From Anisus vortex (lineage: Eukaryota; Mollusca; Gastropoda; Planorbidae): a stretch of DNA of 64,000 nt. Location of the stretch: NCBI GenBank assembly GCA_949126835.1, contig OX421499.1:26168490-26232489 (forward strand), read 5' to 3'. A program made the position numbers and the translations under genes. The notes below the pieces were generated by a model. That model saw nothing but the letters and a program-made list of their open reading frames with translations. It was not told the origin of the DNA and ran no database searches. Shown in pieces: positions 1 through 10,399 of the stretch. The stretch's first letter is position 1. Each line of letters opens with the position of its first letter.

Positions 1-102
1 TTGAAATTTACTACTTTAAACATACTTGCCAATTGTAACATATTAAAAAACAGTCAAGCTTATTAAGTATTTAATACATTTCGTGCATTTTATTTTATAA
101 GT

Positions 103-242
103 TTTACAGACGTTCCTTCTTACCTTATATATTACAGACGTTCCTTCTTAGCTTATATATTACAGACGTTCCTTTTTAGCTTATATATTACAGACGTTCT
201 TTTTTAGCTTATATATTACAGACGCTGCTTCTTATCTTATCT
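103..242 (-). repeat. 28-bp tandem array of a SINE 3' tail
   Basis: Five copies of a 28-bp unit; the motif CAGACG recurs at 107, 135, 163, 191 and 219. The unit matches the distal tail (minus-strand sense GGAACGTCTGTAA) of the SINE-B family found at 322-473 and elsewhere in the window, so this is a tail amplified in tandem. Later units carry C-to-T changes in the TTCCTTCT part. Confidence 0.8.
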
Positions 243-321
243 TCTATATTAGCGCACTGAGCATGCTAATTTAATAGCATTGATAGAAGCGTATTGAAAT
301 GCCCATTCTTTTTCTTATAAT

Positions 322-473
322 ACAGACGTTCCTTCTATAAAGAAGATTATTGCGTCCACTAGGCCCAAAACTCCTGCAGGGCGGCAGGGATCGGTCGGCG
401 GAAGGGATAGAATCATAGAACCCGTGACGTGTCGGTTGATAGTCCGGTGAACTAAGCGCAAGACCCTCCGGCG
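322..473 (-). mobile_element. SINE-B copy (tRNA-derived SINE, minus strand)
   Basis: Read on the minus strand the element starts with a tRNA-like head: an A-box-like stretch around GCGCTTAGTTCACCGG and a B-box-like stretch GGGTTCTATGATTC. A body of about 80 bp follows, ending AATAATCTTC and GGAACGTCTGTA. At least three other copies (26790-26909, 34288-34441, 60308-60457) share head and tail, which defines the family within this window. Family naming is mine; no database comparison was possible. Confidence 0.7.
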
Positions 474-1266
474 TTTTAATAGGGTCATTATCCGTTAGTA
501 AATTTGTTTTCTTTTTTAAGTGTTCTGCTTGGATATAAATCTAGATGTAACGCATAAACTTGAGTTGGCCGATTCGATGATTTAAAATAACTAAATCGCG
601 AACTCTCCAAAATGCGTATTTCTTATCGTCACTGATCTATAAATAAAGAATAGACTAGGCACGGCAAGAAATTCTTGATTCATAGAACCCATGACTCAAC
701 TATAACAAAAAAATATTTCCTTAACACTGACCTTTAAATACATTTCAAATGACCATCACTGCCAAATAAGTGAGCATGTACTTAACATATCAAATTTGGA
801 ATAAATTAAAAAAAAAATTATATAAATAGATCTAATACAACTGGAATGAAACAAAAAAAAATATTTTTTAGAAGAAATTTCTAGTCTTTTACTAAAGAAT
901 TCCACTTTTCTACACGAGTCTCTAATTTTGAACTACAATTGTGCACCAATTTGTCTTTCTTTATCATGTCTGTTATATTTATACCTTTAGTTGGTGTTTC
1001 CCTATTTGAATAGTTCTACATGCTTACATTGATCAGTGAAGGAGTCGTAAAATGGCGGCTAGATCAGTTCTGCTAACCCACCTTGCACTAAACTATTTTT
1101 AAAAATGTTTTTCACTACATCTTGCTTATTCTAAATTGTAACTAAAACATAAATTTTGAATGTGACAATGTTATAAAGTAAGAACTACACAGCTTCTAAA
1201 AGAAAATTCAGAAATTTGATTCTGTTATAATTTAGCTGAGAACATTAGATTTGATCCGTAAGACTG
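474..1266. other. AT-rich sequence without recognised gene
   Basis: No coding region, RNA gene or repeat family was recognised. A-rich runs occur around 800-870. Confidence 0.5.
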
Positions 1267-1424
1267 ATATAAATATATATAAATATAAATAAATATAAAT
1301 AAATATAAATAAATATAAATAAATATAAATAAATATAAATAAATATAAATAAATATAAATAAATATATATAAATATATATAAATATATATAACTATATAA
1401 AAATATATATAAATATATATACAG
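1267..1424. repeat. TATAAATA-type AT microsatellite
   Basis: An array of ATAAATATAA-type 10-12 bp units, drifting to TATATAAATA at the right end. The tyrosine/isoleucine-rich open frames across it are repeat artefacts. Confidence 0.9.
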
Positions 1425-1579
1425 CAATAATGAACAAATGCCCCCACTAAAATTTTACCCACCATAACTAGATGTAATTTGATTCGCGATCTATGTATTG
1501 TAAATCTATGTTCGAATCCATACTTCGTAAACTGGAAATGATTGCTTGTTTTTTCTATGTCCATGTGTAGAGAAACAAC

Positions 1580-2034
1580 CAAAGACTATAATAAGATGTA
1601 CCGGACCGCTTGCTTTATTTTTAGAGCTTATTTGTTCTTTTTCTTTTTTACTATTATTTACCTCCTTTTTTTTGAGTAGGATAGCCATTATTCATAAATA
1701 TGTGAATTTGGCATGATAAAGAACATTCGCCATATTTGTTCCTCAAGTGGCTTCTATTTACAAATGACGTCACTAAAAAACTTAAGCTCCACCCATTGCA
1801 AACGCTCTATAAGGCTGTCTTGAATGATTTCTACGCTGCTACGATTGAATTAAAGGTTTCCGCTGTATACAACTTTCGATTTTAATCTTTATTTTCCATT
1901 GAGAAAATCATTGCGAATTACTAGACCGGAAGTCCAGAGGACTTGGTGTGATCGGAATTTCCGAAACTAAGTGTTTTAAATGTATCAAATAGCAGAAATA
2001 TCAAAGCAAGCGGTCAAACTTATTATAGTCTTTG
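1580..2034. mobile_element. MITE, family with GACTATAATA terminal repeats
   Basis: Terminal inverted repeats begin CAAAGACTATAATAAG on both ends and continue, with changes, into GGACCGCTTGCTTT. The element is about 455 bp and has no coding capacity. A second copy with the same ends and similar length lies at 24180-24622. Superfamily not assigned because no clear target duplication was seen. Confidence 0.7.
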
Positions 2035-2960
2035 AAAAAACACATCCTGATAATGTATTTCATTGCAAACAAACGATTCAGAATCTTGTGTTTATTTAAA
2101 TAGTATTTTCGTTTATTTTCGTTCATTTCTAATTTTAAAACTTGTTTAAAAGTCTATGAAATTTAATTAGCCCCTTATTAGAATATCTTTAAAAAAAACT
2201 AATAATTGCTCCTTGTTGTTTTGTTGATGTTTATTATTTTTGTTTGTTTTTGAATGTTTGATTACCCGATAAAATGCTTGAACACAATTAAATATGGCGC
2301 ACGTTTCCTTTCAATCGAATACACACATTTAAAAAAAAAAAGTAACTAACGACATGAGCTATCTATTGGGTAGGTTATATTCAGCTATTCGTTACATTCT
2401 ATCTGCATACAATAAACTGTTCCCTGTCTCAAGACACTGCCCCATAAACCTTTAATGAAGTGTAATGAATTACACGTAATTTCGTATCCAGCTACGAAGA
2501 CTGTGTACCGGAAATGGAGGCCGGAGGCTTACAAGAACGTTAATGAAATAGGCCTGGGTCTGGTCTCCTGCAAATGTGAATATATTTTATTACAGATTTT
2601 TTTTTGTCCCCCTCCTTTCTCATAACTTCTAACCGTTCTAAGGTTTAAAGGTTATTTGCAACATTTTTGTTTGTTTTGTTTGAATAATAAGGTTTGGACA
2701 TAAAGTAAAGCATATTTCAAATAAGTCTTCACTCGACGACAGCAAGAAAGTATTGATTATTTATTTATAGGTTTCTTTAGTCATTATGGTACGGGCATTG
2801 ATTTTTTATCTAAAAGTCTTATATTTTGTGAAAGTCATACTGACTAATGCCTAATGACATAGACATGACATTTGGATAATAAATATCATTATTTGAGTTT
2901 AAATTTATGAATGACACCACCCTTCAAAAGTAAGGCTTCTATAGATAGGAGAATGTATCC
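2035..2960. other. AT-rich sequence without recognised gene
   Basis: Nothing recognisable beyond short homopolymer runs. Confidence 0.5.
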
Positions 2961-2964
2961 ATGA

Positions 2965-3315
2965 GTCCATGTGTCCCGTTTGTGTATGTGCGTATGTGTA
3001 TCTGCGTGTGTGTATGTGCATGTGTGTATGTGCATGTGCGTATGTGCATGTGTGTATGTGCATGTGTGTATGTGCATGTGTGTATGTGCATGTGTGTATG
3101 TGCGTGTGTGTATTCGCGTGTGTGTATGTGCGTGTGTGTATTCGCTGTGTGTATGTGCGTGTGTGTATGTGCGTGTGTGTATGTGCGTGTGTCTATGTGC
3201 GTGTGTGTATGTGTGTGTGTATGTGCCCGTGCGTGTGTGTACGTGCGTGTGTGTATATGCGTGTGTGTATGCACGTGTTTGTATGTGCCTTTGTATGCAC
3301 GTGTATATTTTGTAT
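2965..3315. repeat. GTGTATGTGC minisatellite
   Basis: Degenerate 10-12 bp units of GTGTGTATGTGC. Long cysteine/valine or histidine/threonine frames on both strands are artefacts of the repeat. Confidence 0.9.
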
Positions 3316-3784
3316 GCTTGTATAAAGTATATTAATTATGTATATGAGAATTATTCATTAGTTCTCCATCATCACTTAGACGTGTTCTCATTTACCCACT
3401 TTGGCTCGTTTTAATATCACTGTATGTTAATTGAATCATTGTCAACGCATATTACTTCCAAAATCTCATTATGTATTTACAAGTTTCTGTAAGCAGGCGT
3501 TAGGAGAGACACTTCATACACTCAAATCCACGCACAGGTTGACTCATTCAAACAATACACAGACAGACACACACATATTATATTCGTTAATGCTAATGCT
3601 TATATTCTACACTGCCGGTTCTTATAGACTATAGACGCTAAAGAAACAAAATGTGGCTTCATGTATAAATTCTCAATGACTATTCTCACGTGAAGCACCC
3701 TTTGAGTTCCCGAGTAAACTGTAACTTACAAGTCCAACACGAAAGATTAATATGCAATAAAAAACACTCATAGTAAGTAGAAGA
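3316..3784. other. Unannotated AT-rich stretch
   Basis: No gene or repeat family recognised. A short CA-rich patch lies near 3550-3575. Confidence 0.45.
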
Positions 3785-4110
3785 AAAAGACAACAACAAC
3801 TTTAATTGATGACGAACAGACAAGAGTAACACCAATAGGTAAATCACGAAGCCTCAAAACACTCAAAGACAGAAAGGTAAAGAGTAAAGTTGTAATAATA
3901 CATAAGGCATTCAATTCTAATTTAGAAATACAACTAATACAACACAAAAACAACCTGTTGCAAAGCTCAGATAAACATAAGGACACAAACACTTTCCTTG
4001 TCCCTTATGCGAGAACAAATACACATAAGTACTCTTTCTTCCCGAGTGGCATTCGGGCACGGAATGGGTTGCCTGAACAAACCAGGTAAACCAGTAACTT
4101 TACATCATTT
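3785..4110 (+). pseudogene. LINE reverse-transcriptase C-terminal remnant
   Basis: In one frame the stretch reads the characteristic end of a non-LTR retrotransposon ORF2, including KYSFFPSGIRARN followed by GLPEQTR and a stop at about 4090. The motif SFFPxxIRxWNxLP is typical of the extreme C terminus of CR1/L2/RTE-like reverse transcriptases. The upstream part (SVTPIGKSRSLKTLKDRKVK) also fits but in shifted frames, so the copy is dead and 5' truncated. Related remnants are at 23940-24179, 24635-24800, 38165-38868 and 56160-56500. Confidence 0.75.
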
Positions 4111-4499
4111 AAAACACTAATATAAATGCAGGACTAGACTCTTATCACGGACTCATATCTCATACATTTTAAGAACGAAAAATAATTATACAAACAAAAG
4201 TGTATAATATTATGAATACATACTGAATAGGGAAACAAAACCAAATTTCTAAAAGAAAGCAAATTTATGATATAAATATAATTTTATGATATAAAATCTA
4301 ATTTTGAGAACTATTTCATTTGTTTGTTTGTTTATTGTGATATTATTTTTATCCCTCCTTCAGTGAGCTTACACCTGTTGCAGAGAATATAACAAGCTGT
4401 AATTATAATGGCACAGCGCTGCAATCCACCGAATAAAGGCATGTGAGGTTTTCACTTAGCATGGATAAAACCGGATCATTCCAACGCTCAATGTGTTTC
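4111..4499. other. Upstream region of exon 1, nothing recognised
   Basis: AT-rich sequence between the LINE remnant and the putative promoter. No motif stands out. Confidence 0.4.
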
Positions 4500-4597
4500 A
4501 CCTTTTGTGGCGTGACTGGACGCGCATGACTTCCGCCCTGTGACGTCACGGTCGTGACGACTTCCTGTCCTTCTCACCAATGTAGCTGGCGCAGAAG
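4500..4597 (+). promoter_or_regulatory. Putative promoter/5' UTR with CRE and ETS-like sites
   Basis: A locally GC-rich island just upstream of the signal-peptide exon contains a perfect palindromic cAMP-response element TGACGTCA at 4541-4548 and an ETS-type core in ACTTCCTG at 4559-4566. No TATA box is obvious, so a TATA-less promoter is likely. A very short upstream reading frame (ATGACTTCC...TGA) starts near 4526. Confidence 0.5.
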
Positions 4598-4718
4598 ATG
4601 AAACTATGGCAGACCAATTTCTCCAGAAAAGAACTGGTTACACTCTTGATGAGGTACTCGCTATTGGTCAGTGTAGTCATCTGTCTTATCCACAGCGTGA
4701 ATGGTCAAACGCAGCACC
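4598..4718 (+). CDS. First coding exon of a secreted or membrane CUB-like protein (signal peptide)
   Basis: The exon encodes 40 residues plus one base and ends at a consensus donor GTAAGT (4719-4724). The peptide has a basic start, a hydrophobic core SLLVSVVICLIHSV at about residues 21-34 and a likely signal-peptidase site after VNG (residue 36), so the product should enter the secretory pathway. An in-frame ATG at residue 18 would give a more canonical 19-residue signal peptide and is an alternative start. It ends in phase 1; the exon at 55874 needs exactly one preceding base, so the two are compatible across an intron of about 51 kb. Small exons in between cannot be excluded. No RNA evidence is available and the protein itself is not identified. 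Confidence 0.6.
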
Positions 4719-4848
4719 GTAAGTACACTTTTCATATATTATTATTTTACTGTTTTACATTAAAAAGTACTAGAGACCATATTGTCCAGGACTTTTAAAA
4801 AGTCAACAGTACTAAAGATACTATTACCGTGAACGCTATTCCAGGTCC

Positions 4849-4974
4849 GGGGGCACGTTCGACTGGCGTACCGAAGTTCCTGGGTTCGAATCCTGGTGAA
4901 GGCTAGGAGAGTGTCCCTGAGTCTACGCAGAACCTGAGTACCTGGCCGTAGTTGGGGGAAAGTAAAGGATGCTG
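4849..4974 (+). mobile_element. SINE-A copy, partial
   Basis: tRNA-derived SINE fragment. A B-box GGGTTCGAATCCTGG follows a degraded head, then a body containing CCTGAGTCTACGCAG and GTAGTTGGGGGAAAGTAAAGG. It sits directly before a fuller copy at 4975. Confidence 0.7.
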
Positions 4975-5260
4975 TGGGGGCACGGTAGCCGAGCGGCAGC
5001 GCGTTCGACTGACGAGCGAAGGTCCCGGGTTTGAATCCTGGTGCAGGCTAGGATTTTTCCCCGGGCCTGTAGGTTGTCCCTGAGTCTACCCAGCTCTGAT
5101 GGGTACCTGACCTTAGTTGGGGTAAAGTAAAGGCGGCTGTGCATAGTGCTGGCCACACAATCACCTAGTATGCCGTGGCCACAGAAAATGGTGAACGCGT
5201 TTTCATCGGACCTATGGATCAATTCGGTCCGACGGGTACTTTTAAAGGATGCTGTGCATT
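4975..5260 (+). mobile_element. SINE-A copy, near full length
   Basis: Pol III-type head: A box TAGCCGAGCGGCAG and B box GGGTTTGAATCCTGG at the spacing expected of tRNA. A body follows (CTGAGTCTACCCAGC, GTACCTGACC) and then a tail with GCTGGCCACACAATCACC. Further copies are at 62092-62320 and, as fragments, at 41885-42030. The minus-strand open frame across it is a shadow. Confidence 0.8.
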
Positions 5261-5365
5261 GTGCTGGCCACACAATCAACTAGTATGCCGTGGCAACATC
5301 AACATAAAGTGATGAACGCTGCATCACTGGCCCTTTGATCAATTTTGCCCTACGGGATACTTTAC
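5243..5365 (+). mobile_element. SINE-A 3' part, third fragment
   Basis: Repeats the distal SINE-A tail (GTGCTGGCCACACAATCA, TAGTATGCCGTGG, then CCCTACGGGATACTTT), giving a cluster of three partial or tandem copies. Confidence 0.65.
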
Positions 5366-6035
5366 TATACCAGTCCCACTAGCTAACTAGATCTAAATCT
5401 ATTACATCGGAGTACCGATGTCCCAACTACTTAAGATTCTAATACCTTAGACTTCTAAAAGACCAAATACTAAATATTCACCTTGGGCTTCTAAATGCCC
5501 TAGCTATTAAGACATCTATAGTATAGGTCACAACTTTTTTTTCCACTTTTTAGAAGGGAAATTTTCCCATGGCGCCTTTCCCCTAAGTCAAAGCCATAAA
5601 TTCTGCATATTAATTTTGAATAGAAACCGAAAAAAAAGTATCATGAAAGCCATTTCCAAATTTCGTATGGCCCCTTTAACTTTAATGACGTTAGTGCTCC
5701 CCCCCCCCCCCCTCCCCTGCAGCAGACTTTGGGAACCACTGGCCTAGGATTATTTAAAAAAAACACAACTTCCTAGCAATAAATTCTCCAATCATTACAT
5801 CACGTGAACACCACGTGGCTAGCTGTTAACATATTTCCACCATTTTAAAAAAATGTTTTCCCCCTTAGCTGGTTATGTCATGAAAAATGTATGTTTATTT
5901 AGCTGATTTATGATTTTGTTTTAAATTGTTTTGATGTTTGCGGCTTGATCCGTTTAACTGTTTATGATCTCATTAACGTTCTTGTAGTAATTTAGACCTG
6001 ATTTGAATTTTCTGTTTTTAAACCTGAAGCAGTTT
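5366..6035. other. Intronic sequence, nothing recognised
   Basis: AT-rich, with a poly-C run at about 5699-5713. Confidence 0.45.
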
Positions 6036-6185
6036 TGTTGACTGTAAGTGAGTGTCACAATGAATCTGTTTGTTTGTAAGTGAATGTCACAAAAAATATG
6101 TTTTTTTGTTTGTAAGTGAATGTCACAAACATATGTTTGTCTCTTTGTTTGTTTGTAAGTGAATGTCACAAAAATATGTTGTTGT
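6036..6185. repeat. Short tandem repeat with GTAAGTGAATGTCACAA core
   Basis: Four copies of a 33-43 bp unit; the core starts at about 6043, 6076, 6112 and 6155. The spacers are T-rich and vary in length. Confidence 0.75.
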
Positions 6186-7465
6186 TTTTTGTTTGTATGA
6201 GTGTATGAATGTTGTGCATGTGTTTGCTCGGGTGTCTGGGGAAACATACATATGAGTATAAAGTGACTGCTTGTATGTGTTATGTTTATGTGTATGTGTC
6301 TTAGGGTCTTTTGCGTTGAACTATTCAGCGTATTTGTGACTCGCGTGTAATCAGTTCCCGAGGATGCTATATAGTTTGCTTACTTCATGTATTTCTAAGT
6401 AACCGCGTGTTATATATATATATATATATATATAGGTCTATAGATCTATATGTTTTTCCTTTTCTCTGAAACATGTTCGTGTGTTTCTAATTAAATGTTG
6501 ACAAGCCATCAATGAAGGCTAATAAATGCATTTAGAAAACACAGACAAAGAGGATGCGGAGAGCCAAACAATCTTCTACATTATGCTCATAAAATCAGAG
6601 TGTCTTATTTAGCAAAGCTCATTATGGCTGAGTAAATTACGTCGAACGTGGGGAGAAGTGTGGGGAAGGGAGTGCGGGGAGGTTATGTTAGTTTTGAGTT
6701 GTGTTGCTAGTGTAAAAACAAAATGGCACCGGAAAATTCTTCTCTTTCTATCCGGTGAACCATAAAAATAACGCCATAAATATATCTCCGGCAGTGATGG
6801 CCTGTAATTAGGGTTTTATAACGCGAGACCTGGTCTTTAATTTATGACTTTCATCACAGCTAGCTAATAAGGTTATGGTGGCGTTAGACTATTAGCCTAT
6901 TGCCATTCAAATCAAAATATTGGGTGAAAGGTAAGGGGGGGGGGGATGCTCGCCCACGGAATGTAATTTTATGTGTTTTTCGACCACTTCCCGTCGTCCA
7001 ATCGAGCTGAAACTTGAGCAGCAGACTTGTGGCGACTAAAAATACATTCTTTCAAATTTTCAGTTAAATAAACTTAATTATACTATAATTTAGATTTTTT
7101 TTTTTTATTTAACGTCTTTGTTTTGGTTTCACGTTGGAAATGCTGGTCCAACTTTTATGGTCTTTCGTCACAAAGCTAGAAAAAAAAATGATGCGCTGAG
7201 ATTATTTTTATAAGAGAAAAAAAACTAAACCATTCATACGAGTCAGGAGATATTTTTGAGATTTGTGACAAAGATATTTTTCTGTACATGTTTCATTTCC
7301 AGTAGTCAATCAATTATTTAATTACATGATGGTAAACTTAGATTACAAAGAAATTGTATAGGTTAGTTTTTTTGTATTTTTGTTCATTCCATAGATATAG
7401 ATATATAACTAGGCTAGATCGTGCATTCTCCAAATTTTGCTTTGGTTATCGTGGGCCCAAATTAT
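6186..7465. other. Intronic sequence, few landmarks
   Basis: Contains an (AT)n run at 6408-6436 and a poly-G run near 6936-6945. No gene recognised. Confidence 0.45.
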
Positions 7466-8130
7466 TTGGGTTGAATTGAATTGAATTGAATTGTTGAATT
7501 TCCGGCCCATCAACATCGAAGGTTTTATAGGGCCTTTTTGATAACGTTGTTGTCATTTTTCTCTTGTATCCATTTTATTGTTCTTATATCTTTAGATTTT
7601 GTTGTACAGTTGTATGTCTTTAATATAGTTTATTATATGTTTTGGTTTAATTTTGCTGAAAAGTTCATGAAGAGTTCTACAGTAATAGAATTTACGTCGA
7701 ATGTCATCAAATGTAGTACATTCCAACAAAATGTGAGACACTGTTAAGTTGGCATTGCAGAAAGCACACATTGGGGCCATTTCTCGTTTTAAGATAAACG
7801 AATGTGTTAGTTTCGTATGTCCTGTATGTAGTCTGCAGAGAATAACTGCGTCCTTTCGAACAAGTTGGCCTGTATCATGCCAGGTTTTTGAATTTTCCAA
7901 ATACTGCAGTTTATTGCATTCGGTTTTCAAGAAGTTAGTCCATGTTTGTCTTTCATGTTTAATTATTAAAGGTTTCAAGTCTCGATATGGTATTGGGATA
8001 ATACTCTCTGATAACAACAGGGCGGCTTTAGCCTCTCTGTCAGCTTTTTCATTTCCATCTATCCCTGCATGACCAGGAACCCAACAGAAAACGACACGTT
8101 TGCCTCTTTCATATATATAATAATACATTC
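7466..8130 (-). mobile_element. 5'-truncated LINE with RNase H C terminus
   Basis: The open part (7592-8128) is the end of a non-LTR retrotransposon ORF2. After the coding end the element runs into a short 3' UTR and a tail of ATTCA repeats (7469-7500), as expected for a LINE 3' terminus. The break at about 8130 is the usual 5' truncation of a dead insertion. Confidence 0.75.
7592..8128 (-). pseudogene. LINE ORF2 fragment: RNase H end plus C-terminal CCHC
   Basis: 178 residues remain open. Residues 11-35 carry the RNase H motif FCWVPGHAGIDGNEKAD, with the conserved His and Asp of the RNase H C-terminal half. Residues 121-137 form a zinc knuckle C-x2-C-x7-H-x4-C (CAFC...SHILLEC), usual near the ORF2 C terminus of I/Jockey-type elements. 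Endonuclease, reverse transcriptase and most of RNase H are missing, so it cannot act. The methionine at 8128 is incidental. Confidence 0.8.
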
Positions 8131-8739
8131 ATTAGTGATCTTTTTTTTTTAGAAATAGAGTTGTGCAAAGCTGTGCACACATTATTTCTTTTCTTATAAA
8201 TTTTACCAGGGGCGGAAGTCTACATCTTATTCTCTCTATAGCCTATAACTTGTGAAGACGACGCGATCAAGCTGTAGATCTATATTTAAATCTTATAATT
8301 CTTATTTTTTCCTCAGGCTAACTGATTTCTTAAAACAATAGCTATTGTTGACTAATACATTGTTTTCGCCTTTAGACTGTTCTTGTTTCAAAAAATAATC
8401 TTGCGTTACTTCAAATTTTTACGATGAAATCAAAACTTTAGACTCAATGGAACATTATATCTTACATTCTCACTTTCACTTATTTATAAGTTTCACCCAA
8501 TTGTTCTTTCTCTCGTTTTATCTCTGTTTCTGATCCTTAGTTCACTATACGTAATGCTATCTATTGCTTCAATCTTGCACTCAATGTATCAATGTCCCTG
8601 TTCCACTACCTAGCGTTGTTGGACCAAGTTTCCTGTTTCAAATGTTATCTCCAGCACCCTCTTCGTTTGTCGACATGAATAATTAAACAGTTAAATATAA
8701 ATCTAATAGTTCTACTTCCAAACATTTTTTCTCTCTACT
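8131..8739. other. AT-rich stretch, nothing recognised
   Basis: No coding or repeat family seen. Confidence 0.45.
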
Positions 8740-9083
8740 TTAACTCTCTCTCTATATATATATATATAAATATCTATATATTATATATCTCTCAGTTTCA
8801 TTTTCTCAAAGTAAATAACATCATTCTCTCTCAATCTCACTCACTCTCACTTTCTGACATTCTCTCTCTCACTATCGTTTACAATAATTTTGACTCTCTC
8901 TCTCTCTCTCTCTATTCTCTGTCTCTCTTTCGCTCTTTCTCTCTCGCTCACTATCAGTTATTCTCTCTCTTTTACTATCATTTTCACTATTTCTCCCTCT
9001 CTCTCTCTTTCTCTCTCTCTCTCGATATTTATCACACCATTTCTCCATTCCCTAACTCATAGTGTATTTCACTCTCATTTTGA

Positions 9084-9180
<97 letters not shown>
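8740..9180. repeat. CT-rich microsatellite region
   Basis: Imperfect CTCTCT with interruptions from 8740, becoming nearly pure (CT)n at 9083-9178. Serine/leucine frames here are artefacts. Confidence 0.9.
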
Positions 9181-9182
<2 letters not shown>

Positions 9183-9649
9183 AACACCAAAACACCAAAC
9201 AACATAAACATAACTCATTAATTAATTACACATTTTTGTGTTAACTCTCCCAATGTGGCAATCAATAAAAAAAAGGAAGGGGTGGGTTGGGGGCGGTGGA
9301 ATAATTTCTATTCACAAGTAACTTTTTGATCAGTCTAACTGCGCGAGTACTAAAGCGAGGGAGAAAAATATTTTTTTTTTCTCTAACTTTATCTTTGAAC
9401 TGATAAAAATCATAACAATACAACGATCGATGGTTGTTATAATTGATTCAATGATAACTCCTTTTTCTTTTTGTTATCTTGTAACGATCCAATGGTTTCC
9501 ATTTGTTGCTTAGATCAAGAAAGGGTTAAACAGTTCACCGTCTTGTATACTATTGTGAGAATGTTAGTGCAAAAACATTCATAAGATTTTGCAGATAAGG
9601 CAGTTTATATTCACATACATAATAGGGCCTATATATTGACTCTTTAAAT
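9181..9649. other. Stretch without recognised features
   Basis: AT-rich intronic sequence. Confidence 0.4.
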
Positions 9650-9851
9650 TAGGGGTCGTCAAACTTTTGATAATAGTGTGCAAAAGCATTATTTATAATT
9701 TAGTCAGCATGCCAACAGCGCATTATGCTCTATCGCTCAATTTTTTTTAGAAGATACTTGGGTTGCCTTTTTGGGCGGTCTTCCGCGTGCCATTGAAAAT
9801 TGCTCTGCGTGCCAAGTCCTGCACGCGTGCTGTAGGTTGCCGTACCCTACA
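9650..9851 (+). mobile_element. hAT-like MITE (GGGGTCGGCAACC family)
   Basis: Starts AGGGGTCGTCAAAC and ends GGTTGCCGTACCCT, imperfect inverted ends. Internal landmarks of the family are AGCATGCCAACAG, GCGTGCCATTGAAAA and CTGCGTGCCAAG. About 200 bp, no coding capacity. Confidence 0.75.
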
Positions 9852-9925
9852 CTAAATCATAATTTTTTTTTTTGCAGTTAAACGAAACTTACAGAACGAT
9901 TAGGGTTTCAGATACATGGGTATCA

Positions 9926-10047
9926 AAAGGAGGACATTGAAAAACGAAAAGGAGGACATTGATAGACGAAAAGGAGGACATTGATAGACGAAAAGTAGGA
10001 CATTGATAGACGAAAAGGAGGACATTGATAGACGAAAAGGAGGACAA
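9926..10047. repeat. 22-bp minisatellite
   Basis: Five to six copies of GAGGACATTGATAGACGAAA plus AG. The first copy differs at ATTGAAAAACG. Confidence 0.85.
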
Positions 10048-10250
10048 AAGAGAACGAACTGGGTGTTTCATTTAAATCTTTCCGGAGTAGGCCGCAATCA
10101 GTACAATTTTATTACACTAGCTGCCATAACATATAAATTGTCTATTGGTCAACTGACCAACTAAAAAAGTAGCAGTAAACGTCTTAGCAAAAAGAAAAAT
10201 TCAATATAGTCTGAAAAGCAACTTGGATTTGGGCAGCTTTGAAAAACAAC

Positions 10251-10399
10251 AACTTTATACCTCTAGGACCATACATCAGTCAAGAGTCTTTAAAAAAAAA
10301 CTTTATACTTCTAGGACCATACATCAGTCAAGAGTCTTTAAAAAAAAACTTTATACTTCTAGGACCATACATAGGTCAAGAGTCTTTTAAAAAAAAACT
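10251..10399. repeat. 48-bp tandem repeat, three copies
   Basis: CTTTATAC recurs at 10253, 10301 and 10349. Each unit holds CTAGGACCATACATCAG and ends in an A-run. Confidence 0.85.

Noticed and set aside
4980..5050. Functional tRNA gene
   Set aside because: Head of a SINE present in several copies with a non-tRNA body.
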